Assembly: GCA_900323505.1 (NCBI GenBank)
Contig: OOIN01000047.1
Span: forward strand, 1-64,000
Source of the DNA: Ustilago trichophora
Lineage: Eukaryota > Basidiomycota > Ustilaginomycetes > Ustilaginales > Ustilaginaceae
DNA length: 64,000 nucleotides
Direction of reading: 5' to 3'
The position numbers and the translations under genes are program-made. This document shows positions 19,642-33,033 of the stretch, piece after piece. The notes under the pieces were generated by a model that saw only the letters and a list, made by a program, of their open reading frames with translations, was not told the origin of the DNA and ran no database searches. Position 1 is the first letter of the stretch; every line of letters starts with the position of its first letter.

Positions 19642-21440
19642 TTATGGAGCATCGTTGACTGATTCACAGAATTGGATAAGTGAACGCATGATCGAGATGG
19701 CTCCTGATCTGTAACTTTGTTTGAACATGAGCAGATCTGAAGGCATGTTTGTACGGTTTTTATGCATCAAATCATGCAAATTTATCACAACAGGGTGGGG
19801 TGTGATGTTAGTCTTTCAGGTTTCGTGTGTCAAGTTGGGAAGGTTATACAGTGCTTACGGTTCAAGCTGTAGCCAGTGTATTGTGAGATGATGGAAAATG
19901 TGTGAATTTGTTTCGTGAGCAACTTTTCAGAATCTGTGAACTTTGGAAGAAGCAACTTCGAAAAAGAGAGAGAGAGAAGACTTACTGATGATACAACTCG
20001 TAAAGTTCAAGTCTCTGATTGTAATAAGGTTGAAATTTGGGTAAGATGTCATGATAGGCATTGAAAAAGTCTTTTGTGAATCCTCCGAACATGGACATGA
20101 TTCCTAGACTTTTTTTATTTTATTGGAGAAAAAAAGGTGGGTATGGATTGGATTAGTTGAATTGAAAAGAGGAGGGATGTTTTTGGGATTTGAGATGGGT
20201 TGATATCTACTCTGCTTCATTGTGACCGTAATAGCTTGATCTGATTTTGATTCAAGATTGGAGTGCAAGAGGTTGAGTTGATATAACCAGAGTCGATGAA
20301 AAGGATGTTGTTGACTTACGGACTAAGAAGGGTGGTAGTGATCACGTTAGCGGGGGGAAGGGGGTGGGTGGGTTTCAATTAAAGATTCTAATTTTTCGAG
20401 GCTCTGAAAAAGAGATAGATAATAAGATGCTAAAAGTTTACTCACTCGAAGATGGCTGGTTCACCAGTATTCAACGTGCCAGCATTGCCCGACCTTATTC
20501 ATCCCAAACAATCAAACAAACATCTTGTTTGTATGTGTCAAAGTTCCATTACGTACACCACAATTGGGCTTGACTTAAGCCGAAAAAACTCACCACAAAT
20601 CACCATGCAAGATACACGGTTTGACCTTGCCTTCGAGTGGAGCTAGCAATACCGGGTATACCCTATCAGATGTTAAACAATTTGGGCACGTTTTAACAGC
20701 AATCGCTACTTGTGCTCCTAGAAAGAGCTTGGAATGCAGTTTTTTTTTTTAGACTGGAGAAAAGATACATACTTGTCCCGCATTTGCTTTTCCAAATGCT
20801 TAAGTTCTGGATCGGGTTGATCTGCATGAATCCGTTTTATCAGGTCACCTATTCGTTGATCAGCCCAGAATCTAGGCCACGAAGTATTCCAGTTATTGTC
20901 TTGCCTCTGCATTTGCTCTCTCGTACAATTTGGTAAAAGCAGAGTTGATATAAGTAACTGGACGTATGGCTGTATTATAAAAAGAAAGAGAAAAGAAAAG
21001 GGGGAAGGGTTGAGTAGTGCACTCACAGTGACACCGCAGTAGGTGGCTACGTTAAACCCAAATCTCCCATCCTTGCTAGTTCCGTTCTTGTGCATCTCTG
21101 CGAGACGTATACCCAGCATCTTTTGTCCATCTTTGCTAATCGACGGCTTGAGATCGAGGTAATCTGTAATAAGGTAAGCACGACCATCCTCAGTCTTGCC
21201 GTAAGAGTGTACCTTGGGTACCAGATTTTCTTGACCACTATTGATGGACAATCTCATGGCGACAAGGCTCTCTGCTTCACCCATGGTCTGCTCCACCGCG
21301 TTCTCGATCTTGCAAAAAAGCAGCTGTTTACTGGGTTGTGCTACTACAACAGTATTGGACCCACTGCGTGAGGCAAATGATGTACCGAGATGCGAACATT
21401 CGCTCCGGAGAATCGTATCGAGGGTCTTGTCCAGTGTCAT
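19642..21440 (-). CDS. Fructosamine-3-kinase family protein, nine exons
   Basis: Exons: 21440-21027, 20906-20773, 20662-20594, 20493-20446, 20322-20320 (3 nt), 20240-20211, 20108-19986, 19866-19859 (8 nt) and 19736-19642, giving 307 residues, the usual family length. Motifs fall in order: SGSNTVVVAQ, LFCKIENAVEQTMGEAESL, LITDYLDLKP, GFNVATYCGVT, QDNNWNTSWPRFWADQR, PCILHGDLWSGN with catalytic HGD, EPAIFDPSSYYGHNEADL, MSMFGGFTKDFFNAY, LELYELYHHLNH and YRSGAISIMRSL. The kinase phosphorylates ketoamines such as fructoselysine so that glycated proteins can be repaired. The 3-nt exon TCC supplies the codons of the invariant DP (GA+T, CC+A), and the 8-nt exon restores HLNH; both sit between good acceptors and GTAAG donors. 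Confidence 0.92.
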
Positions 21441-21931
21441 TGTTTTTGCTGTTGCTTTTTATCTATCTGGTGGAATCTTGGTTGAGCTGTCTCGTCTCTC
21501 TATATATAGAGAGAGAAAGGAGAAACGAAATGAAAAGGAAATCCGAAGATCGAATCTGGATGGCGAGTCAAGACGAATAGGAAGTTGATCGACCTTGGTG
21601 ATGGATGTCAGACGCCGGTGGTGATGATTCACAGAACATCTGAACCCTGCATATCGGCGTTGAACCTCCACACTGTCCAGCTGTGCACAGACTTTTCAAA
21701 AAATAAAGCCTCCTTCCCCTTCTTTCGAACGCGCACTATTTAGGGCAACCAATACACTGATCATAGAGTTCTTGAGCTCCCCATGAGATAACAAAGCTCT
21801 CGTGGTGCCTGTCGTCTTTGGTCATAATCATGCATGCAAACAGCAGCGTTTCACTATCAAAGGGGTAACAAAAAAAAAAAAATAAAAAATAAAAAACATC
21901 AAAAGGAAAACAGAAAAAAAAAATAAAGAGG
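21441..21931. other. Intergenic
   Basis: No gene. A TATATATA stretch near 21500-21510 and GA-rich sequence lie upstream of the fructosamine-kinase start. An A/T-rich tract at 21868-21940 lies downstream of the tRNA. Confidence 0.5.
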
Positions 21932-21936
21932 AAAAA
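21932..21936 (-). terminator. RNA polymerase III terminator of tRNA-Ala
   Basis: TTTTT on the minus strand begins 9 nt after the tRNA 3' end. A longer T-run follows about 10 nt further on as a backup. Confidence 0.75.
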
Positions 21937-21944
21937 GAATTGGA

Positions 21945-22036
21945 TGGAGTCGTGGGGGATTGAACCCCAGACCTTCTCGAAGTTTGAACAAATTCCCTGA
22001 TGCAAACGAGACGCTCTACCACTGAGCTACGACCCC
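21945..22036 (-). tRNA. tRNA-Ala (anticodon UGC) with a 20-nt intron
   Basis: The minus strand folds into a full cloverleaf. Acceptor GGGGTCG pairs with CGACTCC, the D arm is GCTC/GAGC, the anticodon stem is TCTCG/CGAGA around loop TT-TGC-A-T, and the T arm carries GGTTCAATCC. The discriminator is A. A 20-nt intron (22000-21981) interrupts after position 37, the canonical nuclear tRNA intron site. Box A (TAGCTCAGTGG) and box B (GGTTCAATCCC) are intact. It reads GCA and, by wobble, GCG Ala codons. Confidence 0.92.
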
Positions 22037-22868
22037 GAACGATGAATTTCATATTTCTGATTGCTATTATGATTACTGCCTATCACGACAAATAGTACAA
22101 CACTGCATATCGATCATTCTCTGGATCAATATCCAAAGACGATCTCGGCGTTCAAATCGACATTCTGATGGAATACTTGATTTCCAATCAAGCCTTTGAC
22201 GACGGCGTTGTGGTCGTCAGAGGTGGAAAGTTTTCAGGTTGCTATTCTGTTACGTATCTTCTTGTTGACTGACGGCCAAAAAAATTGTACATGAATTGTT
22301 GCCTGCCTGTCATCCAGATCACCATCGGTAGCTCCTCTGGCGATCACGAAACTCTTATGAGCTCAATATCATCTGGGAACAGACCAATTTCTATTCTACG
22401 AGCAGCACACTTCCCGCCCAAATTCTAGAGCTAGGAAGAAAATACATTGAAGCATACATACTGTAGCTCTTGGCTTCGACCAAGCCTTGGGCGATCCAGT
22501 GGCTTCGATCGACGATATTTTGTCGACGACACCACTGGAGCAAGCTCTTGATTTTGAAATCTGCACGAATTCAAGCTCAACCCAACAAGATGCTTTCTTG
22601 TCGCTCATGCAAACAGATCTTCTTTCCCCCGCCAGATTCTTGTCACAGTCTGATACTTTTAAGATAACATGTCAAATTTGTGCAGCGAATGTTCTAATTC
22701 TGAACGAATGCAAAAGGACGACATGTCTAATTGCTAATAGAGCCTTGTCTAAAACATCATCTTGTCTTGATTCGGATGGAGATCGAGGAAGCCAATTCTT
22801 GCTCAGAACGTTGCTTGTTGGCACCATTCCGACGCGTCGTCGTTCTCTACTTTTCAGCCCTCTTACGC
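22037..22868. other. Intergenic
   Basis: No supported gene. A plus-strand ORF here overlaps the end of the secreted-protein gene antisense and shows no family features. Confidence 0.5.
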
Positions 22869-24614
22869 CTAATGTGTCCTGGATTGAGGAAAAATTCGAG
22901 TTGCAGCGGGTTGAGCAGCTAGCTTCCATTGTTGGAAATGATGTTGTGCCAAAGGGAAGATCGCAACGATTACAAGGGCGTGTTCGTCTCCTTCTTTTCC
23001 TTGTCTCCAAATTGTAACATAGCTTGCCGGGAGGGCCTTGATCCCGAACTGTAGTTTATGATGTGTGATCAAGTATGGTTTTCCGTCCAACTCGATTTGC
23101 ATCAAATTAGCGCGGCGGTAGAGACCTGCCTGCAAGGCTTTGGCAAAAACAGACTCGTCCTGCGGTGTGTTGAGATGAATCTCTTCTCCCAGCTTTGCCT
23201 CTGGTACAGACTTTCTAAGAGTCTCCAGGAGTGGAGATGCTAGTCCTTGTTTTGGTGAGTATTCGACTGAGGAGTACCAAAAATCTTCGCTCGCAGCTGG
23301 ATCGTATAGGTTGTATGGCCTGTTGGCGTCGAGACGTTTTCGAGTCGGACGCATCAAAAGTGTCTTATCGACCGGCTTGGCCATGAAGATGAGCTGGTTC
23401 GAGCCTGTCTTAAGCTCGATTTGGTATGCAGGGTTGGAAGATGATTGCGAAATACTCGACCAGATTTCGCGACGCATGGGATACATGCCCCGCGACACCA
23501 GGAATGCTCCCGACCCATGCCTCTGGAGCTCCCAGACAAATACAGACCTTCCTTGCATTCCAACAAACGAGGTTTGTATTTGATCCATGAAGGTTAGCAA
23601 GAAGCTTCTGTCCCCCAGCATTAATTTGATGGCTGTCCTTCCTGTTCCAAAGTAGCGTACTGAATTGGCGAGGAAAACCTCAGGATTGGGTATGCGCTTC
23701 GGCTTACCAAGACGAAGCTTGTCGCCGCCAACTCTTGTATCCTTAAGACTTTTGATCAGCTTTGTTGCTCCTTCGTCTTCCTGGTAGATGATGCGAATTG
23801 GTTCACCCGACACGGAGACCGGATCGACACTTTCTACCTGGTTCATTGGAAAATGAATCGAGCTCGAGGCGTCAGAAGACATATGCTGTTGTTGCCTTTC
23901 CGGGAATCCTGGCGTAGCAGACGTGCTCATCTCCTCAGCCTCGTCACTTGCAGACTTCGAAGCAGTGGATGCTCCAGACGGGTGCTCGCCTTCAAGCATC
24001 CGAATGTACATATCCCAAGGATTTTCAGCCTCGAGCTCGTTTCCCTGGTGCAAGTCTACGTGCGACTGGGCAACATGAGCTGAACGTTCGGGTAATGAGG
24101 TGTCCTGCGACGCATGTAGATTCCAATTTTGCAACCCTGGCTGACTGGCCTCGTTGTGAGGATAGCCTGCCAAAGTCGAAGGATATTCGGCATGCTGAGG
24201 TGTCAAAAAGCTGGCATGGTCTTGATTTGGTAAGGCATTATTCGGGGCGTGGCTGAAGCTCGATTGCGGATAGGACCATTCCTGAGAATGAGTGCCTTGC
24301 CAATGCTGAGGATTAGCGTACTGACTTGGTTGGACATGAGTATTCGGCCAATGATGAGTTTGCGGATCCGGCCATTGATGTGAAGGTCCAGGACTGAAAC
24401 GAGACCCTTCGAGTAGCCTATCTGGAAAGGTGTAGTGATTCGAAGATGAAGCTCCACCACGCGAAGGAGAATGATGGTCAAAATATCCAATGAAGTCATC
24501 CAGAGGTTCCAGATGGTTCAAGACCTCATCAACTGGAGATCGAACTGGAGAATAGAGTGCAAAAGTCGCCTGGACCAAGAGGAGGCAACTAAGCAAAATA
24601 ACGTACAACGTCAT
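22869..24614 (-). CDS. Secreted Gln/His/Pro-rich protein, candidate effector
   Basis: 581 residues, intron-free; I do not recognise a family. The N-terminus (MTLYVILLSCLLLVQATFA) is a typical cleavable signal peptide. Residues about 60-250 are low-complexity and rich in His, Gln, Trp, Pro and Ser, with recurring short words such as HHWPNTHVQPSQY and HWQGTHSQEW. A basic segment (LRLGKPKRIPNP) leads into a folded C-terminal part (about 330-581) containing FWYSSVEYSPKQG and two similar modules: TAIKLMLGDRSFLLTF and ANLMQIELDGKPYLITHH, each followed by a stretch with Trp and a hydrophobic strand. The repeat suggests a duplicated beta-rich domain. No transmembrane segment follows the signal, so it is probably secreted or wall-bound. 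In smuts, large secreted proteins without known domains are often plant-interaction effectors; that role is inference. Confidence 0.75.
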   Translation of the reverse strand: MTLYVILLSCLLLVQATFALYSPVRSPVDEVLNHLEPLDDFIGYFDHHSPSRGGASSSNHYTFPDRLLEGSRFSPGPSHQWPDPQTHHWPNTHVQPSQYANPQHWQGTHSQEWSYPQSSFSHAPNNALPNQDHASFLTPQHAEYPSTLAGYPHNEASQPGLQNWNLHASQDTSLPERSAHVAQSHVDLHQGNELEAENPWDMYIRMLEGEHPSGASTASKSASDEAEEMSTSATPGFPERQQQHMSSDASSSIHFPMNQVESVDPVSVSGEPIRIIYQEDEGATKLIKSLKDTRVGGDKLRLGKPKRIPNPEVFLANSVRYFGTGRTAIKLMLGDRSFLLTFMDQIQTSFVGMQGRSVFVWELQRHGSGAFLVSRGMYPMRREIWSSISQSSSNPAYQIELKTGSNQLIFMAKPVDKTLLMRPTRKRLDANRPYNLYDPAASEDFWYSSVEYSPKQGLASPLLETLRKSVPEAKLGEEIHLNTPQDESVFAKALQAGLYRRANLMQIELDGKPYLITHHKLQFGIKALPASYVTIWRQGKEGDEHALVIVAIFPLAQHHFQQWKLAAQPAATRIFPQSRTH

Positions 24615-26525
24615 GGCTGCTAATTGAAGCTGACTAGCAGACGGTAAGAAACTCTTGCGGCGCTGAAAGGAAGGGAATCGTTCTAGAACCTCAACAATGA
24701 GTGTCGAGAGAAGAATCGTAGAGGGAGCGACTTTGCACGCTATTTATCCTTTCTTCAAGGAGTCATCGGTGGGTCTTTTCTTTTCCTCTTCCTTCTTCTT
24801 CGCTCGTCTCTCGGCGCCTTTTGGACTCTTTGTACCATCCTGCCCGCCAGCGGTGGGATGTCGAACCCACGCCTGCACATCATCATTGCGCCAAAACCTG
24901 AAACCTGAACAGATTGCATGTTTGGGTGTCAATTTTTCTCCCCGCCATGACTGCTTGTCGGTCCTTTTGCGTCGCTTTTGGTGCCGCGATCTGACGAATC
25001 CTGAGTCCATCAATAATGCAGCTTTTTGATCGACGAACAGCTGAAAAGATGGAGATCAGCGACTTTCCTCAAGGTACATTTCGTTCGCCCAGAAGAAAAG
25101 CAGTAGGGCTCGTTGCAGTTGATTGCGGCAGGAGAATGAAGTGAACCCACTGCAAACACTGACCCCACCATTTACAACAGATCGTTTCGCCAGCCACGCA
25201 GTCGACCCGCAGTACACTCTTTGAGGCGTGCTGTCACAGCTTCTCAGGTGGATCCACTAACGCATCAACAGAAGTCTGCAGCTGCAATGCATCAACTTTG
25301 TCGCAATGCAGCATCTATCATGTTCATCATTCTGAAGTGGGACCAATCAAGATAATCTGCATGCAGCAACAAATTAGGGCAGACCGACGTCTACCTCGTC
25401 GGTAACTTACAGCTGTGAGATGTTCCCTTATGTCAAGAGCGCATACGTAAGATTCGCGTTGATGGGCATCGGATGCTTCACGTATCTCGATGCAAGTGAG
25501 AGCTTCAGCGTTGACAATGACGTTGAAGCGGAAACATAACTTTATTGATAAAAGTGGGCTAGTGCCACTGCGAATCCACAAAGTGCATACGTGGGATTAC
25601 CACAAGCACTGTATGCTGCAGCCATGAAACCAAAAGGATGCCACCACGTTCATCGAGGCGACATACTTTGCCCCACCAGCTTGGTCATACACACATGTTG
25701 CTGGAGCTGCCTGCGTATGATCGTCTCACTGTTTGTGTATTGTTGGACCCACTACTGCTGCGGACGCCCTTGAGCAGCGAATGACCCATTTCGCAGCTTG
25801 ATCTTCATATGTCCAAAGTTCAACCCACACTTTTACCGTTAAAGAAGCACCAAACAGTGTGTGGGTAGTTACTGCACAAATCACCAGGCGCTCTTTAGCA
25901 GACGTCGCAGCTCAGCAGCCTTCATACATCCAAACTCAGCATCCCCCCCTCCCGATACATTTGCTTCCCCGATGCGAGTCTGTGTTGTTCCTCTCGCGCT
26001 TAAGTCTTCCATAAAAAGACAAACATATGCCTCGATGCTTTTCCCCTGGTTCGAGGAGAGGCGGATAAATATGTCCAAACTCCTTAGCACAGAACCTCTA
26101 TTAATATCAATTTATTATTTATTATTCTTTGACGTATTTAGGCTTCTATGGACCGTGCGTCGTTTGTGTTTCCCCACACTTTTCTTGCGTTTTTAAGCAC
26201 ATGTCCAAGTTGGCAAGCGCTACCGCGGGGGTCCTCCTCCTCCCTTTTGTTGGTCTCCTCTCTTCCGTGATAAGCGAGGGTTTAAGCTGCGCGGCATTCC
26301 AGCGCTTGCATCACATGGACCTTTTTGTATGCTTGTTCCCGTACCTCTTTTCAAGGTCGATTCTTTTCGGGCCAAACATCTTGCGCTCGGTCCTGCTCAG
26401 AATACAGAGGGTCATGGGACCTCGTAATTTGGATTCGATCTCGTGCTTGCCAATCTATCTCATCTGTGTGGTTTTTTCACTGCGAGTTCTTTTATGAGGT
26501 ACTTCACCGACAAGTCTCCGGCAAA

Positions 26526-26563
<38 letters not shown>

Positions 26564-26731
26564 TCAGATCTCGAAAAAGTTGCGCGCCCCACCCTGTTTC
26601 CCCTTGGATGAAAGGTGTGACCTAGGTTTCTTATAAAAGGAGGACTTCGAGCAGAGCTTTCTTCCTCCCCAAAAGGTCGCTCAAAGCGTTTCTTCTGCAC
26701 TCGGCCACAATAGAAACGACAAGACCGAAAC
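24615..26731. other. Two-kb region without supported gene
   Basis: Short ORFs on both strands have no family features. A (GT)n tract at 26530-26559 lies in the promoter of the serine-hydrolase gene. A tRNA-like T-arm plus half acceptor stem occurs at 24846-24874 (minus strand) but no 5' half follows. Confidence 0.5.
26530..26559. repeat. (GT)n microsatellite
   Basis: About 15 GT units lie roughly 170 bp upstream of the serine-hydrolase ATG. Confidence 0.9.
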
Positions 26732-27937
26732 ATGTCGATCCAAGAGACTCTCCAAAAAGCGCTCGATACGGCCACTGCCGACATTTCACAGCCCATGGCC
26801 GTGCCCGGTGCTGTCATGTACATCGCCGACAAATCGGGCAACCAGATCGCCTGGGCCTCTGCCGGTGTTAAACAAGCCGGTAAATCGGAACCCATGACTA
26901 AAGACTCCATCTTTTGGGTTGCCAGCTGTACCAAACTCATCACTGCCATCGCATGTCTACAGCTTGTCGAGCAGGGAAAGATTCGTCTTGAAGATCCTGT
27001 CACCAAGTATCTCCCCGAGATGGAGAGTGTCACCATGCTCGACGGATCCAAACCCAAGAAGGTACCCACTGTCTGGAATTGCCTGACGCATACTTGTGGT
27101 CTTGGATATTCATTCTTTAATCACAAGCTCAAGGATCTAGAGGAAAAAAAGGGAAGAAAGGTCATCGATAGCTTTGACGCTTCCAAGGAAAGCATTAGAG
27201 GTCCATATGTAACTGAGCCTGGATCCGAATGGGAGTATGGTGTGGGTATTGATTGGGCTGGACAGGTGGTTGAAAAAGCATCCGGTCTCTCGCTGAATGA
27301 CTATTTCCAGGAACATATCTTCAAGCCTCTTGGTATCAAGAATGCCAGTTTCCTACCCAAGAAAGCTGGACTTTCGGACAAACTCGTTGGATCTCACTAT
27401 CGAAATCCAGAAGGCATCATCTCACCCAACGATCACTGGATGCAACCTGATGAATCCAAGATACAAGTTCACTACGGAGGTGCCGGTTTATGGGCCAACG
27501 CCGCCGAATACTGTCAAATCCTAATTGCCCTTCTCAACGGCGGAAAACATCCCATGACCAACAACACCATTCTAACCCCCGAAAGCGTTCAAGAACTCAT
27601 CAAAGAACAACTCACCGGCAAACTCGCAAACGACATTGATCGAGAATTCCCAAACACGGATCCAACCATTACAAACTACTTTGAAGGTTGCACCGTAAAG
27701 GGTATCCCCAAAACATGGGCTTTGGGGGGTCTACGTCTGCTCGTACAACATCCAATGTTTAAGCGAAGCGAAAAATCTCTCTTCTGGTGCGGTATTCAAA
27801 ATAGCTACTGGTGGTGCGATTTTAACGACGGTACGTGTGGAATGATTCAGTCCCAAATCGGTCCTTTCCTAGACATGGGCACGCTGGGAATCCTCGCACA
27901 GATCGAACCAATGGTTCACGCTGCTTATGCAAAGTAG
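26732..27937 (+). CDS. Beta-lactamase-fold serine hydrolase
   Basis: 401 residues, no intron, no signal peptide. The N-terminal domain has PGAVMYIADKSGNQ and the active-site SxxK as SCTK in FWVASCTKLITAIACLQLVEQGK (Ser near 65). The usual follow-ups are present: PTVWNCLTHTCGLGY (the family LLxHTSGL region), then the Tyr motif in EWEYGVGIDWAGQVVEKASG, and GGAGLWANAAEYCQIL. This is the class C beta-lactamase / family VIII esterase / LovD-like superfamily, which in fungi mostly hydrolyses or transfers acyl groups rather than acting on antibiotics. The substrate cannot be read from sequence. It is probably cytosolic. It is convergent with the catalase-peroxidase gene. Confidence 0.88.
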   Translation: MSIQETLQKALDTATADISQPMAVPGAVMYIADKSGNQIAWASAGVKQAGKSEPMTKDSIFWVASCTKLITAIACLQLVEQGKIRLEDPVTKYLPEMESVTMLDGSKPKKVPTVWNCLTHTCGLGYSFFNHKLKDLEEKKGRKVIDSFDASKESIRGPYVTEPGSEWEYGVGIDWAGQVVEKASGLSLNDYFQEHIFKPLGIKNASFLPKKAGLSDKLVGSHYRNPEGIISPNDHWMQPDESKIQVHYGGAGLWANAAEYCQILIALLNGGKHPMTNNTILTPESVQELIKEQLTGKLANDIDREFPNTDPTITNYFEGCTVKGIPKTWALGGLRLLVQHPMFKRSEKSLFWCGIQNSYWWCDFNDGTCGMIQSQIGPFLDMGTLGILAQIEPMVHAAYAK

Positions 27938-28258
27938 AATCCATCATCACGAGGCAGTGGTAGTGTATGAATTTGCGAAATCTCTATATAGTCTAGGACT
28001 TCTCTTTTGCTATCCCCTACGAATTGAAACAAGCTTTATACAAAGGTGCAGCCATAATCGCATTTGTCTAAACATAGACACTTCCATCCATGCCTTGCAT
28101 CTCGCTCAGCAAATGATGAGGTTACAGATTCATACAGTGATGCCCCTCGAACACATAGAACAGATCAGGTCAAAAAAGTAACATTCCATAAAAGAGGAAG
28201 GGTGGGTAATCATACTAGAGAAGGAGGAAAATACATGCTACCTAGAGCGGAAACGATT
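27938..28258. other. Convergent intergenic region
   Basis: 3' regions of two convergent genes; nothing else seen. Confidence 0.5.
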
Positions 28259-31386
<3,128 letters not shown>

Positions 31387-33033
31387 TTAATGTACAAGAG
31401 GACCCTGATACACGCTTCGGTAGCGAATCCAGCACACGCAAGGTACTACCAATCCGCCACCCACCAGGAATACCGAAGTGTAATTCATGTTGGCGCTTGT
31501 CACTGGCCACGTTGGCGGCAGCGACAAGAAGACACACAGCAGAATCGTAAATACGATGGTCAGCACGTTGGCCGAAATCGTCAACAGCTTGGGCATCTTG
31601 AACCGTGGATTCCATTCGCTGTCGCCCTCGCTCGCTTCCGACGTCATGCCATCGTGGCTCACCTTGTCGGTGCTTCCCACGTTGACCTCTGACCTTGCTT
31701 TTGATCTCCAGCGTGCCATCAGGCACACGTAGGCAACAATCGAATACGACGCTGCCAGCAACAGTGTTGGCACCGAGATCAGCGCACTGAATGCCGCAGT
31801 GTTGCCAAGGTATATCAAGCAAATACAGCTCTGGCACACCAGCACCAGCACTCCGGCTCGCAGTGGCGAGTCAAACCTCGTGTCCACTTTGCCGAAAAAC
31901 TTGGAAAATGGAAACCCCTTTTGGCGAGAAAAGCCATAGATGCATCGACTCGTCGCCATCACCACATCCGCCGACGTGATCAGGAACGACACCAATGGGA
32001 TCAAAAGCAGTACGATCGCACCCACACGCGATGTCTTGATGCGAAGAATCTCGGCAAACGGAAACCCCGTCGAGGTGGTGATAATGTCTTCCAGATGGGG
32101 CAATGTGAATACGAGCACAAATGCATATGCCAACGTGATGACAATGCTCGTTCCAAGTCCACCAAAGATGGCCATCGGTACCTGTCGTGCAGGATCCGAC
32201 ATCTCTTCCGAGAAATGAGTGGGTACGTCGATCGCTGTCGTCGAAAGAGCCGCTTGCGAGAGCCCCAAAACCCAGGGGATAAAGTTGTTGCCCCATCCCG
32301 AAACGTTGACAATGTCGACCAAGGCAAATTCCACCGTGTTGTAGTTGCCTCGTGACTGGATCAGCAACGTCAATATCATCACCAACAGGCCCACCACCGA
32401 CCACGTAAATGCAAACACGTTGAGGCGCGATACGAGCTTTGATGCGAATCCAGCCACCACAAAGCTGAACATGGCTGTCACGATGATCGAGACGCAAATG
32501 TGCCACACCTCGATCACGTATCCCGGGAAGGTTAGGTTGATCATGGCCAGTAGGATCGTCGTCGTGATCAGCTGCGCAGCTACGCTCAAAAATACGTAGC
32601 CCAGCAGCACCGTCCACGACGTAATGTACGAAAGGAATCGCCCATGCAACCGATACACCCATGCCGCCTGTCCAGACGCGTTGGCAAACTGCGAGGCCGG
32701 TTCCGCAATCGTCACAGCCGCCGCCATATTGCAGACACCCACAATCAGCATGCCGTACACGAGCACGTTGGCACCGCCACTCGCCAACGCAGTCGCTGCA
32801 CTGGCAGAGTACGCAATCCACGTCGAGAGCGAAGTGTAGCCCAGAGCAATCGCACCGAGTGTGCTCAGCTTATTGCCAAGCACTGCTTCTCCTCCACGGT
32901 GTTGGTGCGCTTGCGCTTCGCTACCGTCTCCCATGTAGCTGACGGCCGCTTGACGGTCTAGCTCCGACAGCGTGATCTCGGCAGTGGCTGCATTGGGATA
33001 TTTGGGAGACATTTCCTTGACCTTTTCTTCCAT
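31387..33033 (-). CDS. APC-superfamily amino acid / GABA / choline permease
   Basis: 548 residues, intron-free, with about 12 hydrophobic helices after a 50-residue hydrophilic head. Helix 1 begins LGNKLSTLGAIALGYTSLSTW and contains the unwound-helix pattern of the APC fold. The segments FVVAGFASKLVSRLNVFAF and AIDVPTHFSEEMSDPARQVP are typical of the fungal ACT group (UGA4 GABA permease, HNM1 choline transporter). FITSADVVMATSRCIYGFSRQKG is the matching helix 8-9 linker. It likely imports a small amine or amino acid with protons across the plasma membrane; the exact substrate is not readable. The gene is divergent from the copper amine oxidase gene and next to katG, which supports a role in amine uptake. 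Confidence 0.9.
   Translation of the reverse strand: MEEKVKEMSPKYPNAATAEITLSELDRQAAVSYMGDGSEAQAHQHRGGEAVLGNKLSTLGAIALGYTSLSTWIAYSASAATALASGGANVLVYGMLIVGVCNMAAAVTIAEPASQFANASGQAAWVYRLHGRFLSYITSWTVLLGYVFLSVAAQLITTTILLAMINLTFPGYVIEVWHICVSIIVTAMFSFVVAGFASKLVSRLNVFAFTWSVVGLLVMILTLLIQSRGNYNTVEFALVDIVNVSGWGNNFIPWVLGLSQAALSTTAIDVPTHFSEEMSDPARQVPMAIFGGLGTSIVITLAYAFVLVFTLPHLEDIITTSTGFPFAEILRIKTSRVGAIVLLLIPLVSFLITSADVVMATSRCIYGFSRQKGFPFSKFFGKVDTRFDSPLRAGVLVLVCQSCICLIYLGNTAAFSALISVPTLLLAASYSIVAYVCLMARWRSKARSEVNVGSTDKVSHDGMTSEASEGDSEWNPRFKMPKLLTISANVLTIVFTILLCVFLSLPPTWPVTSANMNYTSVFLVGGGLVVPCVCWIRYRSVYQGPLVH

Noticed and set aside
24843..24900. Minus-strand T-arm and acceptor-like stretch (GTGGGTTCGACATCCCAC then CGCTGGC)
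   Set aside because: No matching GCCAGCG 5' half, D arm or anticodon stem within a plausible distance; at best a tRNA fragment.
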